DNA of 64,000 nt from Nocardioides iriomotensis (lineage in GTDB: Bacteria; Actinomycetota; Actinomycetes; Propionibacteriales; Nocardioidaceae): assembly GCF_004168035.1 (NCBI RefSeq), contig NZ_SDPU01000034.1, forward strand, positions 1-64,000. The letters are read 5' to 3'. Positions 17,149 to 25,845 of the stretch are shown one piece after another. Made by a program: the position numbers and the translations under genes. The notes beneath the pieces are model-generated. The model was given only the letters and a program-made list of their open reading frames with translations. It did not search any database and was not told the DNA's origin. The stretch's first letter is position 1. Every line of letters starts with the position of its first letter.

Positions 17149-18707
17149 CGACCCAGACCCCGACCGGGCCCGAGGCCGCCGACCTGGCGGTCCGGCTCGC
17201 CGAGATCGAGCGCCTCGTCCGCTACGGACCGCACGAGGCGCTCGACCGCTCCCGCGAGCTGCTGGCGACCGACGCGCTGTCGCCGGACGACGTCGCCTAC
17301 CAGCGTCTGCTCCTGGCGAAGGCCTCCGCGCAGGCACGCATCGGCGAGACGGCCGACGGCGGCCGCTTGATGCGTGAGGTGAAGGCGTGGGCCGAGGAGC
17401 GCGGGGAGTCCGAGCTGCTGGCCATGGCGCATCGACGGCTATCCACGTTGTTCCGCCGGATCGGCGACCCCGCCCTGATGCTCGAGCACGCCGTGGCCGC
17501 CGTGGAGCTGCTCGACGCCGACACCGCGGTCGAGCTGCGTGGCGACCACCTCCTCGGGCTCGCCGATGCGCTGGGGGCCGGCGGCGAGTTCGACAGCTCG
17601 CTGCGTCGCTACGCCGAGGCAGCGGAGCTGGCCAACGCCGGGGACGACCAGTACCTGCGCAACGCCGTCCTCAACAACCTCGCCTACACCCAGTACGAAG
17701 CGGGCCTCGCCGACGAGGCCGTGGCGACCGCGGAGCGACTCCTCCAGCAGCTCGCCGCGGCCGGCCAGCCGCTCATGAGCCACAACGCCGACACCGTGGC
17801 ACGGGCCTACATGGCCGTGGGCCGGTACGACGACGCGGCAGCGGCCGTCGAGCCGCTGTGCGCGGTGCCTGAGCGGGGTGAGGACTGCGACGGACTCGTC
17901 ATGGCGCTGCTGACCCTGGCCGAGGCCAAGCGGCTCGCCCTGGACCTTCGCGCCGCGAACGCAGCGTTGGATCGCGCTGTCGGCCTGATCGACCAGTACG
18001 CCCTCGACGGCGTTCGCTCCGAGGCGATGCGCGAGCGCGCGGAGCTGCTGGCGGCCGAGGGGGAGTACCAGGCGGCCTACGCGGAGTTCAAGGCCTTCCA
18101 CGACGCCGACGTCCAGCTCCGGGCACTCGAGCGCGACGGACGCGCCCGCACCCTGGCCGCCGTCTTCGAGGCCACGGAGGCACAGCGCAGCCGCGACTTC
18201 TTCCGGGAGCTGTCCGTGCGCGACCCGCTCACGGGGCTCCACAACCGCCGTCACCTCGACGCGATCCTCGCCGAGCTGCTGGACCCGGTCGGTGGCGCCG
18301 ACGTCCTGACGGTGGCCATCGTCGACCTCGACCACTTCAAGCGGGTCAACGACACCTTCTCCCACGCGGTGGGCGACACCGTGCTGCAGAAGGTCGCCGG
18401 CCTCCTCGCCGACGTCGCCCTGCTCGACGACGGCGGCGTCGCGGCCCGGCTCGGCGGGGAGGAGTTCGTCCTCGTCCTGCCCGGCGTGTCCGGGCTCACC
18501 GCGGCCCGGCGGGCCGACGCACTGCGACGCACCATCGGCACGCATCCGTGGCACCGGGTCGCCGCCGGGCTCTCCGTGACGACCAGCATCGGCGTCGCGT
18601 CGTTCCCCGCCGACGGCAGCACCACGCACGAGCTGCTCGCCGTGGCCGACCACAACCTGTACCGGGCCAAGCGGGCCGGGCGGGACCGGGTCGTCAGCGG
18701 CGGCTGA
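17145..18707 (+). CDS. TPR-repeat GGDEF protein, predicted diguanylate cyclase
   Basis: 520 residues. The first 340 residues are helical, tetratricopeptide-like repeats (for example ELANAGDDQYLRNAVLNNLA and QYEAGLADEAVATAERLLQQ), with no membrane segment. The C-terminal GGDEF domain starts at VRDPLTGLHNRRHLDAILAE. Its active-site loop is ARLGGEEFVLVLPG near residues 434-447 (GGEEF, an active variant). It makes c-di-GMP from two GTP, and the TPR part probably docks a partner or scaffold. It is coupled by ATGA to the EAL gene, so synthesis and breakdown are produced together. Confidence 0.9.
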   Translation: MTTQTPTGPEAADLAVRLAEIERLVRYGPHEALDRSRELLATDALSPDDVAYQRLLLAKASAQARIGETADGGRLMREVKAWAEERGESELLAMAHRRLSTLFRRIGDPALMLEHAVAAVELLDADTAVELRGDHLLGLADALGAGGEFDSSLRRYAEAAELANAGDDQYLRNAVLNNLAYTQYEAGLADEAVATAERLLQQLAAAGQPLMSHNADTVARAYMAVGRYDDAAAAVEPLCAVPERGEDCDGLVMALLTLAEAKRLALDLRAANAALDRAVGLIDQYALDGVRSEAMRERAELLAAEGEYQAAYAEFKAFHDADVQLRALERDGRARTLAAVFEATEAQRSRDFFRELSVRDPLTGLHNRRHLDAILAELLDPVGGADVLTVAIVDLDHFKRVNDTFSHAVGDTVLQKVAGLLADVALLDDGGVAARLGGEEFVLVLPGVSGLTAARRADALRRTIGTHPWHRVAAGLSVTTSIGVASFPADGSTTHELLAVADHNLYRAKRAGRDRVVSGG

Positions 18708-18743
18708 CCCCGCACCCCGCCGACGGTCGGGCCCTGCCCGGCG

Positions 18744-19496
18744 TCAGCTCCGCAGGTACGACGCGCCGTTCACGTCGATGATCGTGCCCGTCGAGAAGCG
18801 CGCCTCCGGCGAGGCCAGCCACAGCACCGCGGCGGCGACCTCCTCGGGTCGGGCCACGCGGCCGAACGGCGACTGCGCGCGCACGGCGTCGCCGCCGGGG
18901 CCGTCGAGGATCTCGCGCGCCATCTCCGTCTGCACGAAGCCCGGTGCGACGGTGCCGACCGTGATGCCCTCGGGCGCGAGGGCGATCGCCAGCGACTGGC
19001 CGAAGGCGTTCATCCCGGCCTTCGAGGCGCCGTAGGCGGGGTTGTTCGGCTCGCCGCGGAACGCGCCCCGGCTCGACACGTTGACGATCGCGCCGCCTCC
19101 GGCCGCGCGCAGGTGGGGGATCGCGCAGTACGCCGCGTTGGCCGCTCCGACCAGGTTGGTGGCGAGCGTCTGCGACCAGGCCGTCTGCCACTCGTCGTAC
19201 GACGTGGACAGCGGCGGGTGGGCGAGGAAGACACCGGCGTTGTTGACCAGCACGTCGAGCCGACCGAGCCGCGCGGCCGCGGAGTCGACGGCCCGGCCCA
19301 CGGCGTCCGCGTCGGCCAGGTCGGCCTGCACGGTGACGTGGCCGTCGCCGGGCAACGACGAGGCGACGTCCTCGGCGAGCATGGCGGACGATCCGTAGTG
19401 CACCGCGACCCGGTCGCCCTGCGTGGCGAAGGCACGGGCGATCGCCGCACCGATGCCGCGCGAGCCACCGGTCACCAGCACGCCACGTGCGGTCAC
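18744..19496 (-). CDS. SDR family oxidoreductase
   Basis: 250 residues, starting at a GTG that overlaps the stop of the upstream aminotransferase gene (GTGA at 19493-19496). Classical SDR motifs: VTGGSRGIGAAIAR at the N-terminus, NNAG in LVNNAGVFLA, serine in NVSSRG, YGASKAGMN (Tyr-x-x-x-Lys) and APGFVQTEMA. It ends TGTIIDVNGASYLRS. The FabG-like form suggests NADP(H)-dependent 3-oxoacyl or related reduction. Coupling to a PLP enzyme suggests a two-step conversion, but the substrate is unknown. Confidence 0.9.
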   Translation of the reverse strand: MTARGVLVTGGSRGIGAAIARAFATQGDRVAVHYGSSAMLAEDVASSLPGDGHVTVQADLADADAVGRAVDSAAARLGRLDVLVNNAGVFLAHPPLSTSYDEWQTAWSQTLATNLVGAANAAYCAIPHLRAAGGGAIVNVSSRGAFRGEPNNPAYGASKAGMNAFGQSLAIALAPEGITVGTVAPGFVQTEMAREILDGPGGDAVRAQSPFGRVARPEEVAAAVLWLASPEARFSTGTIIDVNGASYLRS

Positions 19497-20701
19497 TTCG
19501 CGACCTCCGCGACACCGGCGAGCAGCCGCTCGACGTCGTCGGCGCTGGTGTACGGCGCCAGCCCCGCCCGCACGGCACCGGTGTCGCCCAGGCCGAGCCA
19601 CCGCGACGCCTCGAGCGCGTAGAAGCTGCTGGCCGGCGCGTTGACCCCGACGGACGCGAGGTGCTCGTAGACGGCCCGGTCGTCGCAACCGTCCACCGAG
19701 AAGAACACCGTCGGCGTGCGCCGCTCCGGGGACCCGTGCAGCACGACGCCGTCGATGCTCCGCAGTCCCTCCAGCAGCCGCGCCAGCAGACGGTCCTCGT
19801 GCTCCTCGACCGCCCGCATCGACTCCAGCACCCGGGTGCGGCGGTCGTCGGCGCCGGCGCCGTCGGAGGCGAGCCCGGCGATGTAGTCGATCGCGGCCGT
19901 GGTGCCCGCGAGCAGCTCGTAGGGCAGCGTGCCGAGCTCGAACCGCTCCGGCACCACGTCGGTCGACGGCAGCAGCTTGTCCACGCGCCCCCGCGCCCAC
20001 TGCTCGGGCGCGGCGACGACGAGGCCGTGGTGCGGCCCGAAGAACTTGTAGGGCGAGCACGCGTAGAAGTCGGCGCCCAGCGCCGCGACGTCGACCGGGG
20101 CGTGCGGAGTCAGGTGCACCCCGTCGACGTACAGCAGGGCGCCCACCGCGTGCACAGCCTCCGCGATCGCGGGGACGTCCGGTCGGGTGCCCAGCACGTT
20201 GGACGCGCCGGTGACCGCGACCAGCCGGGTCCGGGCGCTCAGCTCCGCCCGCACGTCGTCGACGGTCAGCTCCGCGGTCAGCCGGTCGAACCCGACCCAC
20301 CGCAGCGTCGCGCCGGCGGCCTCGGCGGCCTGCACCCACGGCCGGACGTTCCCGTCGTGGTCGAGCCGGGTGACCACGACCTCGTCGCCAGGCCCCCACT
20401 CCTTGGCGAGCGCCCGCGACACGTCGTACGTCGCCTGCGTCATCGACCGGGCGAACACCACGCCGCTCGCGTCGCAGCCGAGAAGGTCCGCGACCGCTCG
20501 CCGAGCGCCGGCCACGACGTCCTCCGCGCGTCGCTCGGCCGCGGTCACGGAGCCGCGGTTCGAGATGCCGGACGTCATCGTCTCCGCGACCGCCTCGCCC
20601 ACCTGCCGCGGCACCTGGGTGCCGCCGGGGCCGTCGAAGAAGGCGACGCCCTGGTCGAGGGCGGGGAAGTCCTTGCGGATGCGCTCGAGGTCGAAGGTCA
20701 T
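19493..20701 (-). CDS. Cysteine desulfurase-like PLP-dependent enzyme (aminotransferase class V)
   Basis: 402 residues, starting at MTFDLERIRKDFPAL. Class V features: substrate-loop DGPGGTQVP, VTRLDHDGNVRPW, cofactor-stacking region LLYVDGVHLTPHAPVD and the PLP lysine in CSPYKFFGPHHG (about Lys219). The cysteine-containing loop of true NifS/IscS desulfurases is not evident at the C-terminal end, so a desulfurase-like lyase or aminotransferase of the CsdA/Isc-unrelated branch is more likely. Upstream of a coupled SDR. No Fe-S assembly genes adjoin it. Confidence 0.85.
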   Translation of the reverse strand: MTFDLERIRKDFPALDQGVAFFDGPGGTQVPRQVGEAVAETMTSGISNRGSVTAAERRAEDVVAGARRAVADLLGCDASGVVFARSMTQATYDVSRALAKEWGPGDEVVVTRLDHDGNVRPWVQAAEAAGATLRWVGFDRLTAELTVDDVRAELSARTRLVAVTGASNVLGTRPDVPAIAEAVHAVGALLYVDGVHLTPHAPVDVAALGADFYACSPYKFFGPHHGLVVAAPEQWARGRVDKLLPSTDVVPERFELGTLPYELLAGTTAAIDYIAGLASDGAGADDRRTRVLESMRAVEEHEDRLLARLLEGLRSIDGVVLHGSPERRTPTVFFSVDGCDDRAVYEHLASVGVNAPASSFYALEASRWLGLGDTGAVRAGLAPYTSADDVERLLAGVAEVAK

Positions 20702-20792
20702 GGCGACATCATGCTCGCCGGGCCCGAACCGCACGCTCGGGCGTGGCCCCGGGCTCCGCGCGGCGACAGAATCGACCCGAAGGAGGTCCGCC

Positions 20793-21188
20793 ATGTCCGT
20801 CCAGCTCAACCACACGATCGTCCACGCCCGTGACAAGCACGAGACCGCTCGACACCTCGTCGAGATCCTCGGCCTCCCCGACCCGACGACGTACGGACCG
20901 TTCGTCGTCGTCCAGGTCGGCAACGACGTCTCGCTCGACGTCGCCGACGACCACGGGACGCCCCACCCGCAGCACTACGCGTTCCTGGTCACCGAGGCGG
21001 AGTTCGACCAGATCCACGGACGGATCCAGGAGCGCGGCCTGGAGTGGTGGGCCGACCCGTTCCACCGCCGGCCGCGGGAGGTCAACGACAACGACGGCGG
21101 CCGCGGGGTCTACTGGAACGACCCGAACGGGCACAGCCTGGAGATCCTGACGGTGCCCTACGGCGGCTGGCCGTCCGGCCGGCGCTGA
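20793..21188 (+). CDS. VOC family (glyoxalase-fold) protein
   Basis: 131 residues with AAGGAGG 6 nt ahead of the ATG. Two beta-alpha-beta-beta-beta units are visible: VQLNHTIVHARDKHETARHL opens the first, and GRGVYWNDPNGHSLEILTVPY closes the second with the family His/Glu metal ligands. The insertion PQHYAFLVTEAEFDQIHGRI is typical of dioxygenase-like members. It is a single-domain protein, so it probably works as a dimer. Seventeen nucleotides separate it from a DHFR-like gene in the same direction, suggesting one transcript. Confidence 0.88.
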   Translation: MSVQLNHTIVHARDKHETARHLVEILGLPDPTTYGPFVVVQVGNDVSLDVADDHGTPHPQHYAFLVTEAEFDQIHGRIQERGLEWWADPFHRRPREVNDNDGGRGVYWNDPNGHSLEILTVPYGGWPSGRR

Positions 21189-21204
21189 GACGAGGAGGGG
21201 CCGC

Positions 21205-21810
21205 ATGGGTGAGCTGCACGTCAACATGAACATCACGCTCGACGGCGTGATCCAGGCCAACGGTGGCCCGAGCGAGCAGGATGCGGGCTTCGAGTACGCC
21301 GGCTGGGAGCGCCCGTTCTGGGATGCGGAGTCCGGCGAGCAGATCAACGCGGACGTGGCGGCATCCGACGCTCTGCTGCTGGGTCGCACGACGTACGACA
21401 TCTTCCGCGGCTACTGGCCGGGCAAGACCGACGAGATCGGGCGGACCTTCGACCGGGTCCCCAAGTACGTCGCCTCCCGCGGCACGCCCGAGCTGTCCTG
21501 GGACACCAGCATCCAGGTCAGCGACGTGGGTGCCGAGGTCCGGGAGCTGCGCGAACGGCACGAGCAGGTCCACACGTGGGGTAGCGCGAACCTGCTGCAG
21601 ACCCTGTTCCGCGAGGCCCTGGTCGACCAGGTGAACCTCTGGGTCTGTCCGGTCGTGATCGGGCAGGGCAAGAGGCTGTTTCCCGAGGGCGCGACCGCCG
21701 CCCGTTTCGAGCAGGTCGAGCCGCCGAAGTCGTATCCGGCCGGGGTCGTCCTGATGCGCTATCGATGCCTCGACGGGCCTCCCGAGACGGTGGCCGCGGC
21801 CGGCGCCTAG
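21205..21810 (+). CDS. Dihydrofolate reductase family protein (RibD C-terminal-like)
   Basis: 201 residues. The N-terminus LHVNMNITLDGVIQANGG and DALLLGRTTYDIFRGYW show the DHFR/RibD reductase fold with an NADPH pocket. HTWGSANLLQTLFREALVDQ and WVCPVVIGQGKRLFPEG match the RibD_C family C-terminus. These small actinobacterial proteins are rarely characterised and are not the folate enzyme. Two more paralogues lie in this window (55996-56565 and 60051-60689). Its last 4 nt overlap the stop of the convergent monooxygenase gene. Confidence 0.9.
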   Translation: MGELHVNMNITLDGVIQANGGPSEQDAGFEYAGWERPFWDAESGEQINADVAASDALLLGRTTYDIFRGYWPGKTDEIGRTFDRVPKYVASRGTPELSWDTSIQVSDVGAEVRELRERHEQVHTWGSANLLQTLFREALVDQVNLWVCPVVIGQGKRLFPEGATAARFEQVEPPKSYPAGVVLMRYRCLDGPPETVAAAGA

Positions 21811-23339
21811 ACCGAGGAGGCGCCGAACCAGGTGGACAGCGCCTGCCGCAGTGCCGGTAGGGCGGTCGCGCCGGGCTCGTCGACGGCGGCGGCCCAGGCG
21901 ATGAGGCCGTCCGGCCGGACCAGGAGCACGTCGGCGGGCCGCTCGTCGACCGTCGCGGTGACGACGTCGACGCGGTCCGGCCACAAGCCGGCCGGCTCCC
22001 GCAGGTCCGTCCGTGCCGCGAGGTCGAGCAGGACCGCGCGGCCCGACCGGAGCAGCCCGGCGACCCGAGGATCCCGGTGCTCCACGCGCAGCGCCTGGTC
22101 GGTCGCGAACGCGCCGACGAGCGGGTGCGCCTCGGAGGACGGAGCGCCCACGTCGGTGCCGGCCATGAGCGCACCGAGGCGGAGCAGTGGCTGCTCGTCG
22201 CCGGCCAGCTCGAGGAACAGCGCCCGCAGGGCGTCGCCGGTCGGGCCGTGCGCGCGGCGCAGCGCGACCTGCGCGCGCGTGTGGAGCAGCGTGCGCTCGG
22301 CGGCGGCGCGACGTTCGGCGGTGTAGGTGTCGAGCAGCCCGGGTGGCGCCCAGCCCTGGACGCTGCCGGCGAGCTTCCACGCCAGGTTGGCCGCGTCGAG
22401 CATCCCGGCGTTGACCGCGACGCCGCCCGCGGGGAACAGGTGCGCCGCATCGCCGGCCAGGAAAACGCGGCCGTCCCGGTAGCTGTCGGCCTGCTTCGCC
22501 GAGTACCCGAACCGCGTCATCCGGAGCGGCTCTCCCAGCGGCAGGTCGATACCGAGGACGCGGTGCACGCTTGCGCTCAGCTCCTCGACGGACATGGGCA
22601 CGTCGTCGTCGTACTCGGTCGCCTCCACCTCGGCGGTGTAGACGCCGATGGTGCCGCCCATGCCGGAGCACGCGAACACACCGTGCTCGGTCGCGGTGTA
22701 GCCGAACGGGATCGTGCCGACTCCACGGACGTCGAGGCCGCCGTCGTCGAGCAGCGTCACCCCCTCGGGGACGGTGACCGAGGCCAGCCGCTCGATCTCG
22801 GGGAAGGCCGTGCCGGGGAACGGGATCCCGGCCAGGTCGCGGACCCGGCTCCGGCCGCCGTCGCAGCCGACCACGAAGCGCGTGGCCACCGGGTACGGCC
22901 CGTCCGTGCCGCGCACCTCGACGGTCACCGTCTCGTCGTCTTCCTGCCGCAGGCCGACGACCTCGTGCCCGCGTCGTACCTCGGCGCCACGGTCGACGGC
23001 GCGTTCGGCGAGGAGCTGTTCGAGACGCGGCTGCGGGAGCAGCACGGCGCGCATCGGCGAGTCGTTCAGCCGGGTGAAGTCCAGGTGCAGCCCCCCGAAC
23101 GGGAACCGAGGAGCCGGCTCGGGACCGGCCTTCGCCGCGTGGAACCGGTCCAGCTCGCCCCGGTGGTGCAGCAGCTGCAGGATCTGTCCCGCGAGGCCGC
23201 CGGCCTTAGCGACCTCGGAGGGTTCCGGGCGCCGTTCCAGCAGCAGCGTTCGTACGCCGACCCGGGCGAGCTCACCCGCCAGCATGAGACCGGTCGGACC
23301 GGCGCCCACCACGACCACGTCCACGTCCACGTCGGTCAC
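21807..23339 (-). CDS. FAD-dependent aromatic monooxygenase (class A flavoprotein hydroxylase)
   Basis: 510 residues. VVVVGAGPTGLMLAGELARV (GxGxxG) and LLLERRPEPS bind the ADP part of FAD. The DG motif is FVVGCDGGRSRVRDLAG, and the second FAD motif is VFLAGDAAHLFPAGGVAVNA. The C-terminal 110 residues form the thioredoxin-like domain seen in PheA/TfdB/RdmE-type hydroxylases (VDVVTATVDERPADVLLVRP). It hydroxylates an aromatic or polyketide-like compound with NAD(P)H and O2; the substrate is unknown. It is convergent with the DHFR-like gene and has no pathway partners nearby. Confidence 0.9.
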   Translation of the reverse strand: MTDVDVDVVVVGAGPTGLMLAGELARVGVRTLLLERRPEPSEVAKAGGLAGQILQLLHHRGELDRFHAAKAGPEPAPRFPFGGLHLDFTRLNDSPMRAVLLPQPRLEQLLAERAVDRGAEVRRGHEVVGLRQEDDETVTVEVRGTDGPYPVATRFVVGCDGGRSRVRDLAGIPFPGTAFPEIERLASVTVPEGVTLLDDGGLDVRGVGTIPFGYTATEHGVFACSGMGGTIGVYTAEVEATEYDDDVPMSVEELSASVHRVLGIDLPLGEPLRMTRFGYSAKQADSYRDGRVFLAGDAAHLFPAGGVAVNAGMLDAANLAWKLAGSVQGWAPPGLLDTYTAERRAAAERTLLHTRAQVALRRAHGPTGDALRALFLELAGDEQPLLRLGALMAGTDVGAPSSEAHPLVGAFATDQALRVEHRDPRVAGLLRSGRAVLLDLAARTDLREPAGLWPDRVDVVTATVDERPADVLLVRPDGLIAWAAAVDEPGATALPALRQALSTWFGASSV

Positions 23340-23487
23340 CGGTCACATCCCCCGTGCTTCTCGACTACGTCCACCTCGGCCGTCGATTGTGGGGGAGCAC
23401 CGGGGTCTTGCCGCAAGCCCCCTCCTGCCGTATACGTTGAAAGTGAAGGGCATCGAGCCCTGGCAGGCCGTGGTGAGGGGGCCGTCG

Positions 23488-24963
23488 ATGACGGAGATCG
23501 TGCCTCGCTGGGAGTGGCGAAGCTTCGGTGACCTCGACTGGGCGTTCGCCGGGTTGACACCGCACGACGTTCTGGAGAGCACCGAGGTGTACCTCGTCTC
23601 GGCGGCCGGCGCCGACGTGGTGAAGGTGCGCTACGAGCTCATGGACGTCAAGCACCTGCTGCAGACCGACGACAACGGGCTGGAGCAGTGGACCCCGGTC
23701 GTGAAGGCGCCCTTCCCGCTCGGCGAGGCGGACGCCCGTGCCGTGGCCGGTGCCGTCGGCGTGGCCGCCGAGACGCTGACCGGCGCGCCGTACCCGCAGG
23801 ACGACCTGCTCGCGCAGCTCGCGGTGCCCGGCTCGGGCGTGGTCGCCGTCGAGGTCGCCAAGAGACGGCAGCGGTACGACGTCGACGGGTGCGCGGCGGA
23901 GCTCACCGAGGTGCGCACGCCGTACGGGTCGACCGGCACGGTCGCGATCGAGGACGAGGACGCGGACCTCGTGATGCGGACGGTCCGGGGGCTGGGTCTC
24001 GGGGGCCGGCCGAACGTAAACTTCCTGCGTGGTCTCAGGGCCCTGCTCGGGCTCCCGGCGGACCGCGTCGCCGTCATCGACGTCGGCACGAACTCGGTGA
24101 AGTTCCACGTCGGTGAGCGCACGGACGACGGCTGGCGGGCCGTCGTCGACCGCGCCGAGATCACGCGCCTGGGCGAAGGGCTGCAGGAGGGCGGCGGCCT
24201 CCAGCCCGAGCCGATGGCGCGCACCGTCGAGGCGATCAGCGACATGGCCGACGAGGCGTGCCGGCAGCGCGTCGCCGCGATCGCCGCGGTGGGGACGGCG
24301 GGGCTGCGGATGGCCTCCAACGGCGCCGACTTCGTCGCCGGCGTGCGCAAGCGCTGCGGGGTCGACATCGACGTCATCTCGGGGGAGGACGAGGCGCGGC
24401 TCGCCTACCGGGCCGCCACCGAGGGGCTCGGAGCCAGCGGGGCACGGGTCGTCTTCGACACCGGTGGGGGCAGCTCCCAGTTCACCTTCGGTAACGGCGA
24501 CGAGGTGGTCGAGCGGTTCAGCGTCCCCGTGGGCGCCGTGCGGTTCACGGAGAGGTACGGGCTGGACGCGACCGTGTCCGAGGCCGTGCTGGCCGAGGCA
24601 CTGGACGCGATCGCCGGAGACCTCTCGCGTCTGGACGGCCGGCCGACACCCGAGCTGGTCGTCGGTCTCGGCGGCGCGGTGACGAACCTCGCGGCGGTCA
24701 TGCACGGCCTGACCCGGTACGACCCGGACGTCATCCAGGGCACCGTCCTCGAGCGCGACGAGATCGACCGGCAGATCGAGCTCTACCGCACGCGGGACGC
24801 CGAGCAGCGTCGTTCGATCGACGGCCTCCAGCCGCAGCGCGCCGAGGTCATCCTCGCCGGTGCCTGCGTGGTCCGCACGATCCTCGCCAAGCTGGCGGTG
24901 GACTCGTTCAGGGTGAGCGACCGGGGGCTCCGCCACGGGGTGCTGGCCGAGCGGTTCGGCTAG
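23488..24963 (+). CDS. CYTH-like domain fused to Ppx/GppA exopolyphosphatase
   Basis: 491 residues from ATG 23488 after GAGGGG. Residues 1-185 are CYTH-like: WEWRSFGDLDWAF, YLVSAAGADVVKVRYELMD and the strand VAVEVAKRRQRYDVDGC, as in triphosphate-tunnel proteins. Residues 190-491 are a Ppx/GppA phosphatase of the ASKHA fold: VAVIDVGTNSVKFHVGERTD (phosphate 1 loop), VGTAGLRMASNGADF, ISGEDEARLAYRAATEG, VVFDTGGGSSQFTFGNGDEV (phosphate 2 loop). It should hydrolyse polyphosphate or (p)ppGpp, with the tunnel domain possibly feeding the chain. A second CYTH/VTC-like gene follows 70 nt later. Confidence 0.9.
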   Translation: MTEIVPRWEWRSFGDLDWAFAGLTPHDVLESTEVYLVSAAGADVVKVRYELMDVKHLLQTDDNGLEQWTPVVKAPFPLGEADARAVAGAVGVAAETLTGAPYPQDDLLAQLAVPGSGVVAVEVAKRRQRYDVDGCAAELTEVRTPYGSTGTVAIEDEDADLVMRTVRGLGLGGRPNVNFLRGLRALLGLPADRVAVIDVGTNSVKFHVGERTDDGWRAVVDRAEITRLGEGLQEGGGLQPEPMARTVEAISDMADEACRQRVAAIAAVGTAGLRMASNGADFVAGVRKRCGVDIDVISGEDEARLAYRAATEGLGASGARVVFDTGGGSSQFTFGNGDEVVERFSVPVGAVRFTERYGLDATVSEAVLAEALDAIAGDLSRLDGRPTPELVVGLGGAVTNLAAVMHGLTRYDPDVIQGTVLERDEIDRQIELYRTRDAEQRRSIDGLQPQRAEVILAGACVVRTILAKLAVDSFRVSDRGLRHGVLAERFG

Positions 24964-25033
24964 TCAGAACGGGCTCTAGGCCGAGCCGCCGTCGTGCTCC
25001 ACGATGGAGCCAACGCCGGTGATGGGAGTTCTC

Positions 25034-25807
25034 GTGACGACGACGCCGATGCCATCCGGGCTGGTGCCCGACGAGCTGCAGCGAATGGTGGGGCTGGTCA
25101 ACCAGTCCGACAGCATCGAGCTGAAGCTGACTCTTCCGGCCTCGGCCTACCGGCTGGCGGCGAAGGCGCTGGAGATCGATCCGCTGGAGGCGCAGATCCG
25201 GCAGGTGTTCTTCTTCGACACCCCGGACCTGGCCCTGAACCGCGCCGGCGTGGTGACGCGCGCCCGCCGTGTGCAGGGGCGCGACAGCGACTCGGTCGTC
25301 AAGCTGCGTCCGGTGATCCCGTCCGACCTCCCGCAGAAGTACCGCAGCTCCCCGAACTTCAACGTCGAGGTCGACGCGATGCCGGGCGGTTACGTCTGCT
25401 CCGGCACGATGAAGTCGATGCTGCCGCCGACGGCCGTCCAGCCGTCGATCCTCGGCAAGCGGCCCATCAGCAAGCTCTTCTCCAAGGAGCAGCGCTCGTT
25501 CTTCACGACCTACGCTCCGGAGGGCCTCGCCATCGACGACCTGTCGATCCTCGGGCCCATCTTCGTGCTCAAGCTCAAGCTTCGCCCGAAGGGCTACCCA
25601 CGCCGCCTGGTCGTCGAGATGTGGCTGTACCCCGACGGCGCGCGGGTGGTAGAGCTGTCCACCAAGTGCCTTCCCGGCCAAGGCCTTCAGGTCGCCGTGG
25701 AGACGCGGGAGTACCTCGCGGGCAAGGGCATTCCTCTCTCCGGGGAGCAGCAGACCAAGACCAGGACCGCGCTGGAGTTCTTCGCTGCGGAGCTGAGCGC
25801 CGGCTGA
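25034..25807 (+). CDS. CYTH / VTC-like domain protein
   Basis: 257 residues from GTG 25034, which has GGGAG 5-7 nt upstream; ATG 25004 and ATG 25052 are alternatives. The CYTH signature is visible as SIELKLTLP (ExExK-like), VFFFDTPDLALNRAGVVTRA and SVVKLRPVIPSDL, with later basic strands FVLKLKLRPKGYPRRLVVEM. Such triphosphate-tunnel folds bind inorganic triphosphate or polyphosphate. Next to a CYTH-Ppx fusion, a polyphosphate or tripolyphosphate role is the best inference. Class IV adenylate cyclase is the usual automatic label and cannot be excluded. Confidence 0.85.
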   Translation: MTTTPMPSGLVPDELQRMVGLVNQSDSIELKLTLPASAYRLAAKALEIDPLEAQIRQVFFFDTPDLALNRAGVVTRARRVQGRDSDSVVKLRPVIPSDLPQKYRSSPNFNVEVDAMPGGYVCSGTMKSMLPPTAVQPSILGKRPISKLFSKEQRSFFTTYAPEGLAIDDLSILGPIFVLKLKLRPKGYPRRLVVEMWLYPDGARVVELSTKCLPGQGLQVAVETREYLAGKGIPLSGEQQTKTRTALEFFAAELSAG

Positions 25808-25845
25808 TGCACTGAGCGCCGTCGAGGAACAAACATCTCGGCCGG

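Noticed and set aside
19493-20701. A true IscS/NifS cysteine desulfurase
   Set aside because: The fold and PLP lysine match, but the C-terminal catalytic cysteine loop is not evident and no Fe-S assembly genes are nearby.
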